Numbered from the stretch's first letter, positions 17,171 through 25,705 are shown. The stretch is 64,000 nucleotides of DNA from Rhizobium sp. Root1212 (GCF_001424985.1 NZ_LMDA01000007.1:1-64000); one strand, 5' to 3'. Numbers and translations are program-made. Notes: generated by a model not told the origin, from the letters alone.

Positions 17171-19090
17171 ATGACGACGACCATCATCATCGAACTGAGC
17201 AAGCTTGAGGCAGACCCGAAGAACGTCCGCAAGACCTATTCCGCGGAAAGCATTGCAGCGCTTGCCGCATCGATCAAGGTCAACGGCGTTCTGCAAAACC
17301 TTGTCGTGCGGACCGGTGACAAAAAGGGAAGGTACTTTGTCACGGCTGGCGAACGCCGCAGACGGGCATTGTTGCTGCTGTTGGAGCAAGGCGAAATTCA
17401 GAAGAACCACGCGGTTGAGTGCAAAGTGCGCGACAGCGAGGATGCCACGGAGATCAGTCTAACGGAAAATGTCATGCGCGAAGATATGCACCCGGTGGAC
17501 GCTTACGAGGCGTTCAGCGCCTTGGCGGAGCAGGGAAAGGCGATCCCCGACATTGCCGCACGGTTTGGAACCACGGAAATCATCGTGCGCCGCCGTCTGG
17601 CGCTGGCGAAGGTCTCACCCAAGTTGCTGGACCGTTACCGCAAAGAGGAAATGACCTTCGAGCAACTTTCCGCCTTCACGGTTTCCGACGACCATGAGCG
17701 ACAGGAACAGGTCTGGGATGGCCTATCCACATGGGATCGCCACGCCAGCCGGATTAAATCCAACCTGTTGGCGGACGAGGTTGCCAGCACGGACCGGCGC
17801 GTGAAATTCGTCGGGGGGCTGGATGCCTATGAGGAGGTAGGCGGAACCATTCGCCGCGATCTGTTTGACGCGGATGGCGGAGGTTATGCGCTTGATGTCG
17901 CGTTGCTCGACAGGCTCGTATCCGAGAAGCTGGAAGAAGCCACGGTGCCATATCGTCAGCAAGACTGGAAATGGGTGGAAGCGACTTCCGAACGCCCGGA
18001 ATGGATGTTCAATGTACCGCGTATCTATCCGGTGGAGGTCGAGCTTTCTGACGAAGTTCAAGCTGAATACGACGCGCTTTGCCAAGAACATGACGAATTG
18101 GCAGAAACGATCAACAACGAGGCTGAGGAGGAGGGGGCACTCGAGCGCGTTGATGCGATCAACCGGCGGCTGGACGAGATTTCCGAAAGCAAGGAAACCT
18201 ATTCGGCCGAAGACAAGGCGAGAAGCGGCATCGTGCTGTATGTCAACTATCACGGCAAGCTCGAAGCGGCGATCGGCATCATCAGGAATGAGGACGAGGC
18301 CGGAGACGCGGACGACGGCGAAAACGGGAACGCCCCCGCAAGCGTTAAAGCCAAGGATGACACCCCGAAACTTACCCACCCGGCAACCCTGATTGAGGAT
18401 TTGACGGCACAGAAGACCGCAGCGTTTCGCGTCGAACTGGTCCACAATCCCGATGTAGCGCTTGCCGCCGTCGTTCACGCTATGCTGCTGCGTGTTGCTT
18501 ACACCGGCTATGTGTCAGAGCAAAGCGCCCTGCAAGTGTCCCTGACATATGAGCGAGTCGAAGGGTCGATGAAATCGCCAGAGAGGTGCAAGGCGGTTAC
18601 CGAGTTCGAGAGCGTACAGGAAAATTACGGGCATAAAATCCCCGGAAACCCTGCCGACCTGTTCGAGTGGTGCCTTGCACAGAGCCGCGAAGAACTGCTG
18701 CTCCTGCTGGCCTATGCGGCAGCCCACTCCGTCAACGCTGTGGAGAAGAAGTTCACTGACCGCCGATCTGGTATCGAGCAGGCAAACCAGCTTGGTCGTG
18801 CGCTCAATGTGCGGATGACGGATTGGTTCGAGACGACCGCCGACAGCTATTTTAATCACATCAATCGGCAAAGCATTGCTCTCGCTGTGGCGGAAGCCAA
18901 GGGCGAAGACGCAAGCCTATCCGTGAAGGCAGCGGGTAAGAAGACAGAGGCCGTGCTGATCGCGGACAGGCTGGTTGTGGGAACCGGCTGGCTCCCGGCT
19001 CCGATCCGTATTGCAGCCGACCCCAGCGCGGAGGCAAACGTCGAGATCAAGGGCGACGAGGCCCAGTCCCTTCCGATGGCAGCGGAATAA
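17171..19090 (+). CDS. ParB/RepB/Spo0J-family protein, solitary
   Basis: A 639-aa ParB-like protein. LSKLEADPKNVRKTYS, LAASIKVNGVLQNLVV, VTAGERRRRALLLL and LTENVMREDMHPVDAYEAF form the ParB/Srx nucleotide-binding core. A HTH region follows (IPDIAARFGTTEIIVRRRLALAKVS). The rest is a long C-terminal extension with an acidic coiled-coil-like stretch (about 300-350). There is no parA beside it, so it is likely not a classic partition protein. Such large solitary ParB proteins are common on rhizobial plasmids and conjugative elements, with an unclear role. Confidence 0.8.
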   Translation: MTTTIIIELSKLEADPKNVRKTYSAESIAALAASIKVNGVLQNLVVRTGDKKGRYFVTAGERRRRALLLLLEQGEIQKNHAVECKVRDSEDATEISLTENVMREDMHPVDAYEAFSALAEQGKAIPDIAARFGTTEIIVRRRLALAKVSPKLLDRYRKEEMTFEQLSAFTVSDDHERQEQVWDGLSTWDRHASRIKSNLLADEVASTDRRVKFVGGLDAYEEVGGTIRRDLFDADGGGYALDVALLDRLVSEKLEEATVPYRQQDWKWVEATSERPEWMFNVPRIYPVEVELSDEVQAEYDALCQEHDELAETINNEAEEEGALERVDAINRRLDEISESKETYSAEDKARSGIVLYVNYHGKLEAAIGIIRNEDEAGDADDGENGNAPASVKAKDDTPKLTHPATLIEDLTAQKTAAFRVELVHNPDVALAAVVHAMLLRVAYTGYVSEQSALQVSLTYERVEGSMKSPERCKAVTEFESVQENYGHKIPGNPADLFEWCLAQSREELLLLLAYAAAHSVNAVEKKFTDRRSGIEQANQLGRALNVRMTDWFETTADSYFNHINRQSIALAVAEAKGEDASLSVKAAGKKTEAVLIADRLVVGTGWLPAPIRIAADPSAEANVEIKGDEAQSLPMAAE

Positions 19091-19159
19091 CTCCGCCGTT
19101 GCAATCCATCCGGTCGCGCTTCCCCTGCGCGGCCGTTCCCTAATTAGGAGAGCCACCCA

Positions 19160-19279
19160 ATGTTAGACGAGATATTTGCGCCTACCCTAGACATTTATCG
19201 CCCGCGAGCGCGGGCCAGGGCATCGAACCCCGGCCCGCGCTTTGCTTCGCAAGGCAGGATCCGCGCAGCCTGCCGATAG
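19160..19279 (+). CDS. Possible 39-aa small protein
   Basis: A short frame that begins at an ATG preceded by TTAGGAG and the same AGGAGA-to-start spacing (14 bases) seen in nearby genes (13 bases). The peptide begins MLDEIFAPTLDIYRPRARA and is arginine-rich. I do not recognise it. The good ribosome site is the only support, and the sequence may instead be a leader remnant. Confidence 0.3.
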   Translation: MLDEIFAPTLDIYRPRARARASNPGPRFASQGRIRAACR

Positions 19280-20024
19280 GTGCAGGCACCAGAGCGCGTG
19301 TCTCGCGCTAGGCCATATTTCCGGTAACGATCGGCTGCATGAGGCGCGCTGATAGGAAAACCGTGGTGGGGCCGAAGGATGTGCCTTGTTGTTGAACCGC
19401 CCGCGATTGATTTTCCACTTACTGACCAAGGAACAATCCTGCAGCTCGGCTGCGGGTGATCGTGCCAGCCAGCCTCGCGCAGCCGCGAAACGCCAGCGCA
19501 GTCCGTTGTTCCTTTTGAAACCAGCGATCTTGACAGGGGAGGCCACCGAGGATGGATAGAGGTGAAGCCGGTCTTGATGTTTCGAAGGGCGCACTCACTG
19601 CGGATTGGTCGTCTCCCGGATGCCTTCGAATATTATTCGGACATCGCTTCGGGGTCTTGTAAGGGATGTCGTCGCGAAGATGCCTGTGCCCCTCCTGCTA
19701 ATTTACGTCTCTGCGCCAGGTCGGTTTAAGCTGGACTGCGTCTGGGTGTTTGGGGCTCTCGATGCCGGTTGCGGTGAAACGGATAAGTATTAAAGCCGAA
19801 ACCCCTGCGCTGATCGCCTTTTGTTTGCGATGCCTTCAGATGGATCACTAAGGCCGGTCGTCACGCCCGCAACCCTCGACCGGAACGATTTTCCCCGATC
19901 CCATGGATCTCCTCGCGCAGCAAAATCGATCCGCTCTTAGGTGGTGCGCCCCTCCGGGTGCGGACGCTCCTGCTCCCGTCCTTTTGTCGTGTCCATCGGC
20001 AACGCTAACAAAGGAGATACAGCA
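19280..20024 (+). other. Intergenic region before DUF736 gene
   Basis: About 745 bases with no convincing gene; frames on both strands look random. The end carries AAGGAGATA as a strong ribosome site for the DUF736 gene, again with AGGAGA 13 bases before the ATG. Confidence 0.35.
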
Positions 20025-20342
20025 ATGTCCGACCTCGTAAACTTCATCCGCTTCAACGAAACCGGCCTCTCGGGCAACATCGCCTCCATGGCTTATGACA
20101 TCGATCTGGCCGGCGAAAAAATCAGCAGCACCAACCCGAAGGCGCCCGTTTACCGACTGCTCGCGCGAACCCCGAGGGGCCGCTCCGTGGAAATCGGCGG
20201 CATCTGGAAGAAGACCAATCAGACCGGCGGTGACTACTACACGCTCTCGGTCAATACCGGATACGGGCGCCTCAATGCCAATCTCGGGCGCTTCCCCGGT
20301 CAGGACGACGATGATCTGATGGCCGTCATCCCCTGGGACTGA
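20025..20342 (+). CDS. DUF736 domain protein
   Basis: A 105-aa protein. LSGNIASMAYDIDLAGEKIS, KAPVYRLLAR, EIGGIWKKTNQTGGDYYTLSV and LNANLGRF match the DUF736 family, which is widespread on plasmids and integrative conjugative elements of alphaproteobacteria and has no known function. The start has a strong AAGGAGA site. It lies about 300 bp upstream of repA and points toward it. Confidence 0.85.
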   Translation: MSDLVNFIRFNETGLSGNIASMAYDIDLAGEKISSTNPKAPVYRLLARTPRGRSVEIGGIWKKTNQTGGDYYTLSVNTGYGRLNANLGRFPGQDDDDLMAVIPWD

Positions 20343-20495
20343 GCGAACGAGGTGCGGCCCCTGTGCGGGGCCGTACCTGAACGATCGCCTGAGTCGTCCA
20401 CCTGACCTCGGTGTCGAAAGCTTGTGGTGGCGCGGGTCGAGGTCGAGGTGGCAAACCTTCTCGCCGGCCCAAGTGGGAACTACAGGTCGCGCTGA

Positions 20496-20513
20496 ACTTT
20501 ACAACTGTAAAGT
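20496..20513. promoter_or_regulatory. Inverted repeat upstream of repA
   Basis: ACTTTACA and TGTAAAGT form a perfect 8-bp inverted repeat with a 2-bp centre. It is 125 bp before the repA start, in the region where repABC promoters and partition or operator sites are usually found. It could be a RepA/RepB binding site. Confidence 0.5.
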
Positions 20514-20590
20514 CCTGCCCCGGTGATTGGTGGTGTTAACTTTTCATTAACGAAAAACTCCTTGAAGAATCGGAGTCTCTCTGGCATTTC

Positions 20591-20627
20591 TGACGGTAAG
20601 GGTCGCGTATCGTGACCATAACCGTCA
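20591..20627. promoter_or_regulatory. Two-part palindrome abutting repA, probable operator
   Basis: TGACGGT at 20591 pairs with ACCGTCA at 20621, and inside it GGTC pairs with GACC, giving an interrupted palindrome of 37 bp. It ends 10 bp before the repA ATG and overlaps the ribosome site (AAGGGG). This suits RepA-mediated autorepression known for repABC operons, and an mRNA hairpin at the start is also possible. Confidence 0.55.
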
Positions 20628-20637
20628 AGGGGATTTA

Positions 20638-21852
20638 ATGCTTTACTCGGCTTCTCATAACGTCAGAGATACCGCATCGAAGATCCAGGCGTACACGTCG
20701 AAGCTTTCGGCGGAGCTTCAAGATATGCGCGAAGCAGTCTATCCGCCAGCCGCACGAAAAACATTCGCGAGAACATTCTCGACCCTCGATCTGGTACGAT
20801 TGCTGGGAGTACCTGAAAGCACCCTCCGGCAACTAACGATCGAAGGGAAGGGACCTGTACCGGAGCGCGCCGAGAACAATCGGCGCACCTATACGGTAGA
20901 CCAGGTGAAAGAGCTGCGCTCATTTCTCGCTACCCTTCGTCCGGATGATGCCGGTGAGCTTTTGCCGTACCGCCGTGAGGGCGAGAAGCTGCAGGTTATC
21001 GCCACTGCGAATTTCAAAGGGGGAAGTTCGAAGACGACGACCTCGATGCATCTGGCCCATTTCCTCGGCTTGCAGGGCTACCGGGTGTTGTGCATGGATC
21101 TGGATCCACAAGCGTCCATGACGGCGCTTTTTGGTATCCAACCGGAATTTGATCTCGGCGAAAATGAGACTGCCTATGCGGCGATACGCTATGACAACGA
21201 GCGCCGAGCCTTGGCAGATGTCATTCGACCTACTTATTTCCCAGGCGTCGATCTGGTGCCAGGAAACCTCGAACTCATGGACTTCGAGTTTGACACCCCT
21301 TCCTACCTTACACAGAGGAATAGGGACGACCTCGGTCTCTTTTTCGAGCGGCTCAGCAATGCGCTGGCTCGTGTGGAAGATCGTTATGACATTGTCATTC
21401 TCGACACACCGCCATCACTTGGCTACTCGACGCTCGCAGCACTGTATGCTGCGACGTCGCTGATCGTGACGGTTCATCCAGCCATGCTCGACGTGGCGTC
21501 TTGCAATCAATTCCTCATCATGATTTCCGATCTTTCCGAGACGCTGGGCCAGTTCGGCGCCCAGTTTGAGCATGATTTCTTCCGGTTCCTTCTGACACGT
21601 GTGAATCCGAACGACGGACCGCAGAAGTACATGTCTGGAGTCATGCGACGTCTTTTTGGTGATGACGTACTCGTGTCGGAGGCTCTGGAGTCGACTGCTA
21701 TTGCTGGCGCAGCCGTCGCTAAAAAAACGCTTTACGAGCTTGAAGTCGGCGAGGTTGGTCGGGAGGCGCTGAAGCGAGCGATCGAAAGCGCGGATCGTGT
21801 TAACTTCGAGATCCTTCACCTGATCCACAAGGTTTGGGGGCGTAGCGTATGA
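20638..21852 (+). CDS. repA: Plasmid partitioning protein RepA
   Basis: A 404-aa ParA-type ATPase of a repABC unit. A HTH region (STLDLVRLLGVPESTLRQL) is followed by the deviant Walker A FKGGSSKTTT (about 128-137), MDLDPQASMT and VILDTPPSLGY. With RepB it segregates the plasmid and it represses its own operon. The start at 20638 follows AAGGGG. It overlaps repB by ATGA. Length and order match the family. Confidence 0.95.
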   Translation: MLYSASHNVRDTASKIQAYTSKLSAELQDMREAVYPPAARKTFARTFSTLDLVRLLGVPESTLRQLTIEGKGPVPERAENNRRTYTVDQVKELRSFLATLRPDDAGELLPYRREGEKLQVIATANFKGGSSKTTTSMHLAHFLGLQGYRVLCMDLDPQASMTALFGIQPEFDLGENETAYAAIRYDNERRALADVIRPTYFPGVDLVPGNLELMDFEFDTPSYLTQRNRDDLGLFFERLSNALARVEDRYDIVILDTPPSLGYSTLAALYAATSLIVTVHPAMLDVASCNQFLIMISDLSETLGQFGAQFEHDFFRFLLTRVNPNDGPQKYMSGVMRRLFGDDVLVSEALESTAIAGAAVAKKTLYELEVGEVGREALKRAIESADRVNFEILHLIHKVWGRSV

Positions 21853-22853
21853 AAAAGAGCATACTTCAAAGAATGGCAGCGGATGCCGAAAACCGCGGTG
21901 ATACGGCCCAGGTCCCTGAAGCGCTGGACAAGGCTTTACCTTCTCGACGCCACTCATCGCCGGTCATTTCAAACGTGGGAAGAGTGCTCTCGCAGTTGAC
22001 CGAAGACAGCATTATTTCCCTCGATCCCGCGAAAGTGGAGCGCTCTCCTTACAAGGATCGCTTCGAAAATGACGAAGAGGCTGACAAAGAACTTGAAGCG
22101 CTGAAGTTATCGATTGCAAGCGAAGGGCAGAAAATACCCATTCTTGTCCGACCGCATCCCACGAAGAGCGATCATTATCAGTTGGCCTACGGGTACCGTC
22201 GCTGGGCGGCTGTCAAGGCGATCATGGCGGACGCCGAAAGACCGGAGGCCGTTAAGATCAAGGCATACGTCCGTGATCTCACAGATCGCCAGCTTATTGA
22301 GGAGCAGTCTCTCGAAAACGGCGTTAGGGAGAACCTCACCTGGATTGAGCAGGCTATGTGGGCCGTGCAGCTAAAAAGCGCAGGGCTCTCTCATCGTGCG
22401 ATATGCCCCATCCTTGGTTTGTCTGAGGCGTCTATTTCGCACCTGTTCCGGGTCACCGACATCGTGCCTGAAGATATTGTCTACGCTATTGGTCGTGCAA
22501 AGGGCGTGGGCCGCCCCAAGTGGACTGCATTTGCGGACCTCTTGAAGAGTTTGAACAAGGCGGAGGCTGTGCGCCGGATTGTTAAAACACCAGAGTTTAA
22601 GCAAGCCGATGGAGCGGAGCGGATCGCGCAGGCAATCAGAGCTGCAAGTGAGATATCTAAGCACGGCGAAGGGAAAGCGCAGGATGAGATCCGCGACTTC
22701 GCTGTTAACCAAAGAGTTTTCGGGCGTATGAAGTCTACGTCTTCTGGGACGACCGTAATCATTCCCAAAAAAGAAGCAGCATTTGCGCGCTGGCTGGCGG
22801 ATCGAATGCCGGATCTGATGCGCGAATATCAATCGGCCGACCCCGCGCAATAG
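21849..22853 (+). CDS. repB: Plasmid partitioning protein RepB
   Basis: A 334-aa ParB-type centromere-binding protein. SEGQKIPILVRPHP, AYGYRRWAAVKAI, EEQSLENGVRENLTWIEQA and a HTH (SHRAICPILGLSEASISHLFRV) are all visible. It binds parS sites and works with RepA in segregation and autorepression. It starts inside the repA stop. The region after its stop carries the antisense RNA that controls repC. Confidence 0.95.
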   Translation: MKKSILQRMAADAENRGDTAQVPEALDKALPSRRHSSPVISNVGRVLSQLTEDSIISLDPAKVERSPYKDRFENDEEADKELEALKLSIASEGQKIPILVRPHPTKSDHYQLAYGYRRWAAVKAIMADAERPEAVKIKAYVRDLTDRQLIEEQSLENGVRENLTWIEQAMWAVQLKSAGLSHRAICPILGLSEASISHLFRVTDIVPEDIVYAIGRAKGVGRPKWTAFADLLKSLNKAEAVRRIVKTPEFKQADGAERIAQAIRAASEISKHGEGKAQDEIRDFAVNQRVFGRMKSTSSGTTVIIPKKEAAFARWLADRMPDLMREYQSADPAQ

Positions 22854-22903
22854 GGCGGGGGGTCACAGCAAGAGTTAAGCAAGGTCGAAGGAGAGACAAA
22901 CCG

Positions 22904-22958
22904 CAAAAGAAAAAGGCCCCCAAACGTTTCCGTCGTGGAAGCCTTCCTCACATGTAGC
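22904..22958 (-). ncRNA. Counter-transcribed RNA (ctRNA/incA type) controlling repC
   Basis: In the repB-repC gap the minus strand has a promoter (TTGACT at 22993-22988, 17 bases, GATTCT at 22970-22965). A short RNA follows that ends in an imperfect hairpin (AAGGC-TTCC ... GGAA ... GCCTT) and a T-rich run at about 22914-22904. In known repABC plasmids a small RNA made here blocks repC translation and determines incompatibility. The 5' end is an estimate from the promoter. Confidence 0.75.
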
Positions 22959-23052
22959 AATCTGAGAATCGCATTTTCACGAATCACAGTCAAGAGTCTT
23001 TGGCATCGTTTTGGTGAGCGGATTTCTTTTGCCTTTTGAGAGGTGAAGGAAA

Positions 23053-24267
23053 ATGCAGAGTGGAAGTGTGACGACGCCCTTTGGGCGGCGGCCGATGACG
23101 CTTGCCTTGGTCAAAGGTCAGCTGGAAACAGCAGAGCGTAGCGAGAGCAAGCCCGTAGATAAGTGGAAAGTCTTCCGGGATCTCTGTGAGGCGAAGGACG
23201 TCTTTGGCCTTCAGGACAGATCTCTCGCAGTGCTGCACGCGTTGCTGAGCTTCTATCCGGATACTGAGCTCTCGGACGACAATGGTCTTGTCGTATTCCC
23301 GTCGAACACGCAGCTGTCGATCCGGGCGCACGGCATCGCCGGCACAACACTGCGGCGCCATCTCGGTGTGCTCGTTGAGGCTGGCCTGATCCAGCGCCGC
23401 GATAGCCCGAACGGTAAACGTTATGCGCATCGGAGCAGGGGAGGGGAAATCGAGGACGCGTTCGGCTTCAGCCTGGCACCGCTACGTGCGCGTGCTGCCG
23501 AGCTGGCTGGTCTTGCCCAGCAAGTTGCTGAAGAGCGCGTGCAGTTCAAGCGTGCCAAGGAAGCTTTGACGCTTTGCCGGCGCGATGTGCGCAAGCTGAT
23601 TTCCGCTGCCATGGAAGAGGGCGCTGACGGCGATTGGGCAGAGATCGAGGCGATGTATGTTGGCCTTATTGCGCGCCTTCCGCGCGCGCCGAGGCGCCAC
23701 GATGTCGATGCCGTGCTAGAAGACATGCGAATGCTTCGCGAGGAAATCGTCAACGTCCTGGAAATTCAGCTAAAAGCAGAAAAAACCGACGGCAATGCTA
23801 TCCAGGATGGATGCCACATACAGAATTCAAATCCCGAATCCACTTCTGAACTTGAACCTCGCTCTGAACAAGAGCAGGGCGAAAAGCCGGAGACAAAACC
23901 GAAATGGGTTGCCGAGCCGTTGAAGGCGTTCCCGTTGAGCATGGTGTTGAGGGCATGCCCGCAGATGGCGGATTACGCCCCAGGCGGCCGGATAGACCAT
24001 TGGCGTGAGTTGATGTCGGCCGCCATTGTGGTCCGGTCGATGCTCGGCGTCAGTCCTTCGGCCTACCAAGAGGCCTGCGAAATTATGGGGGCCGAGAATG
24101 CCGCGGTTGCGATTGCCTGCATCCTCGAACGGGCAGGGCATATCACCTCGGCCGGCGGTTACTTGCGTGACTTGACCCGAAAGGCGGCGCGCGGAGAATT
24201 TGGCCTTGGTCCGATGCTGATGGCGGCGATCAGGGCGAACGCCGGGGATGAGAAGCGGAGCGCATGA
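23053..24267 (+). CDS. repC: Replication initiator RepC
   Basis: A 404-aa replication initiator. FGRRPMTLALVKGQ, DKWKVFRDLCEAKDVFGLQDRSLAVL, VFPSNTQLSIRAHGIAGTTLRRHLGVLVEAGLIQRRDSPNGKRYA (winged helix) and GGYLRDLTRKAARGEF are characteristic. The replication origin of repABC plasmids usually lies inside repC. GAGGTGAAGGA precedes the ATG. It is convergent with the RHH gene 20 bp downstream. Confidence 0.95.
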   Translation: MQSGSVTTPFGRRPMTLALVKGQLETAERSESKPVDKWKVFRDLCEAKDVFGLQDRSLAVLHALLSFYPDTELSDDNGLVVFPSNTQLSIRAHGIAGTTLRRHLGVLVEAGLIQRRDSPNGKRYAHRSRGGEIEDAFGFSLAPLRARAAELAGLAQQVAEERVQFKRAKEALTLCRRDVRKLISAAMEEGADGDWAEIEAMYVGLIARLPRAPRRHDVDAVLEDMRMLREEIVNVLEIQLKAEKTDGNAIQDGCHIQNSNPESTSELEPRSEQEQGEKPETKPKWVAEPLKAFPLSMVLRACPQMADYAPGGRIDHWRELMSAAIVVRSMLGVSPSAYQEACEIMGAENAAVAIACILERAGHITSAGGYLRDLTRKAARGEFGLGPMLMAAIRANAGDEKRSA

Positions 24268-24287
24268 GGAGCCCCGCATCCACCTGG

Positions 24288-24668
24288 TCAGGAAATGTCG
24301 GGGATCCGATCCGCGATCTTTTCGAGATAGTCGTCGATCGCTTCTTCGATATAGGCGTTGAACTTGCGGCGCTCTATCGCGGCAAGGATCTTCAGCGTCT
24401 TGTGAACGTCGGCGCGGATATGGATTCCGGTGGTGACCTTTTCGGTGTCTCGGAAGCGCTTGCCGGCGATCGGATCGCGGCTTTCGCCCTTGGCGACCAT
24501 GTCGCGAAGCTGATGCCGGCCAATCGGCGGTTTCGAAGTCGAGGCTGGATGTTCACGCTCGGTTTGCGGAGGAGGGGAGGCGATCTGCTTTTCGCGCACG
24601 GTCGGCTTTTGACGGTTGGTCGAAATCAGCCCGAGAACAAGGTTCTTGCTGTCTGGTCCATCACTCAT
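24288..24668 (-). CDS. Ribbon-helix-helix protein, partner of ParA/VirC1-like ATPase
   Basis: A 126-aa protein with a disordered, charged N-terminal half and a C-terminal ribbon-helix-helix (EKVTTGIHIRADVHKTLKILAAIERRKFNAYIEEAIDDYL). It is translated from an ATG that overlaps the stop of the ParA-like gene upstream. In Agrobacterium the analogous pair is VirC1 (ParA-like) and VirC2 (RHH), which bind next to the transfer origin and assist relaxosome formation; that role is inferred here from fold and place. Confidence 0.7.
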   Translation of the reverse strand: MSDGPDSKNLVLGLISTNRQKPTVREKQIASPPPQTEREHPASTSKPPIGRHQLRDMVAKGESRDPIAGKRFRDTEKVTTGIHIRADVHKTLKILAAIERRKFNAYIEEAIDDYLEKIADRIPDIS

Positions 24669-25348
24669 GCCTGAACTCCCTCGGCGGTGGATCTGTAAAG
24701 AGTGAGGATCTCGCCAAGCAGCGTTTCCATCTCGGCAATGGCTTTCGGGTCGGGAGTTGCAACTGTCTGAAGCGTGCCGGCAGCGCCGATCGATTGATAG
24801 CAAGAGCGCCGTGCGATGGGCTGTGAGGCTAGCGCAACGCCGCTTTCCCGCAAGATTTCGCGAAGCGGTGCATGCGCCTTAGCGCGTCCGGTGACGAGAT
24901 CGTGTTGGTTTATGACGATCAGAGCGGGAAGTTTTCGCTTTTGGTCGTCTTCGACGACGGGGATATGATTGAGCGCCAGTTGCATCCCGGCGACCACGTC
25001 GTCCTGGGTGGTCTGAAGGGGAATGAGGACGACGTCGGCACAATAGAGACCCGCGAAGAGATTTTCATTCGTCGTCCCCTCGATGTCGACAAAGACGATT
25101 TTCCCCTCGCGCTGTCGATCCAACGCCATTTTGTAGATGCGATCTGGATCCAGGCAACTTTCTGCCTCAAGCCTGTCGGGCCAGACCTCCATCTGCTTCG
25201 ACATCGTCACCCATCGCATTGTGTTGGCACGGCTGTCGGCGTCGATGAGAAACACGTCGTTTCCGGCATGGGCGGCGGTTCCCGATAGCGCCCGCACGAG
25301 CGTGGTTTTCCCGGTCCCGCCTTTTGGGTTTGCGATGGTGACGATCAT
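24665..25348 (-). CDS. ParA/VirC1-like ATPase of the transfer region
   Basis: A 227-aa MinD/ParA-type ATPase. MIVTIANPKGGTGKTTLVRAL is Walker A, LIDADSRANT the switch region and IVFVDIEGTT the Walker B area. ATG 25348 is chosen because AAGGAG precedes it and the Walker A region starts there; a longer frame upstream lacks similarity. It shares the divergent region with mobC and is probably a relaxosome-promoting or partition ATPase. An inverted repeat (TTTCATTT/AAATGAAA, 25358-25376) lies in its leader. Confidence 0.8.
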   Translation of the reverse strand: MIVTIANPKGGTGKTTLVRALSGTAAHAGNDVFLIDADSRANTMRWVTMSKQMEVWPDRLEAESCLDPDRIYKMALDRQREGKIVFVDIEGTTNENLFAGLYCADVVLIPLQTTQDDVVAGMQLALNHIPVVEDDQKRKLPALIVINQHDLVTGRAKAHAPLREILRESGVALASQPIARRSCYQSIGAAGTLQTVATPDPKAIAEMETLLGEILTLYRSTAEGVQA

Positions 25349-25371
25349 GAAAGCTCCTTTCATTTCCAAAA

Positions 25372-25387
25372 TGAAACTATAATTAAC
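25372..25387 (-). promoter_or_regulatory. AT-rich transfer-regulon element, copy 3
   Basis: The + strand reads GAAACTATAATTAAC from 25373. It shares GAAACTATAATTAA with the copy before mobC and keeps the TATA core and right arm of the palindrome. It lies 24 bp upstream of the ParA-like gene start, so it could overlap that promoter. Confidence 0.5.
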
Positions 25388-25674
25388 CGTGCGCAGCTCT
25401 TCTTGCAACGCTTCAGTTGCCCGTTGCTGATTGGCCGCTGATGATTGATGATCGACAATTGCCAGCTGTTCATCATCAACGGGGAACGACCCATTGATGA
25501 TTGCCATTGAGCAGTTGATGACACGTTGTTTGATGATTAACAACGGTTATCTGAGCATTACCCGTGCACTAACGGGCACTGTTTCAATTAACAATGGGTA
25601 ATTGCCAGCGTTTCAATTACCCATTGTCGGTCGCCGTCCATAGACGGCATGTGCGTCTCACTTGCGAGTGTGAA
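25388..25674. other. Candidate oriT / divergent regulatory region with inverted repeats
   Basis: A gene-free, AT-rich stretch between the RHH/ParA-like operon and mobC-relaxase. CAATGGGTAATTG (25592-25604) and CAATTACCCATTG (25614-25626) form a perfect 13-bp inverted repeat with a 9-base loop. CCCGT/ACGGG (25561-25576) is a second, shorter one. Words such as TGATGATTG and CCCATTG or CCCGTTG recur from 25430 to 25626. Placement next to mobC and the relaxase and the strong repeats fit an origin of transfer, but I recognise no known nic sequence. Confidence 0.45.
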
Positions 25675-25705
25675 TTGACAGTGCGAAGTGGAAACTATAA
25701 TTAAT
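25675..25705 (+). promoter_or_regulatory. Promoter with AT-rich operator (copy 4) before mobC
   Basis: TTGACA at 25675-25680 and TATAAT at 25696-25701 match consensus -35 and -10 boxes but with a 15-bp spacer. The -10 box is inside the shared element GAAACTATAATTAAT, so a repressor bound here would block the promoter. The mobC start is 131 bp beyond the -10 box. Confidence 0.55.

Noticed and set aside
17723..18478. Minus-strand 251-aa frame inside the ParB-like gene
   Set aside because: It is antisense to a full-length ParB-family protein; no conserved motif seen.
20535..20551. GTTAACTTTTCATTAAC as a possible parS
   Set aside because: It has GTTAA/TTAAC arms but not the GTT-N4-GC-N4-AAC pattern of repABC centromeres; it is more likely part of the AT-rich repA promoter.
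24264..24674. Plus-strand open frame over the RHH gene
   Set aside because: It is antisense to a clear ribbon-helix-helix protein with a coupled start; its protein has no recognisable features.
25430..25560. Iteron-like direct repeats in the divergent region
   Set aside because: Short words such as TGATGATTG and CCCGTTG recur, but without constant spacing or length, so they are not a clear iteron array.
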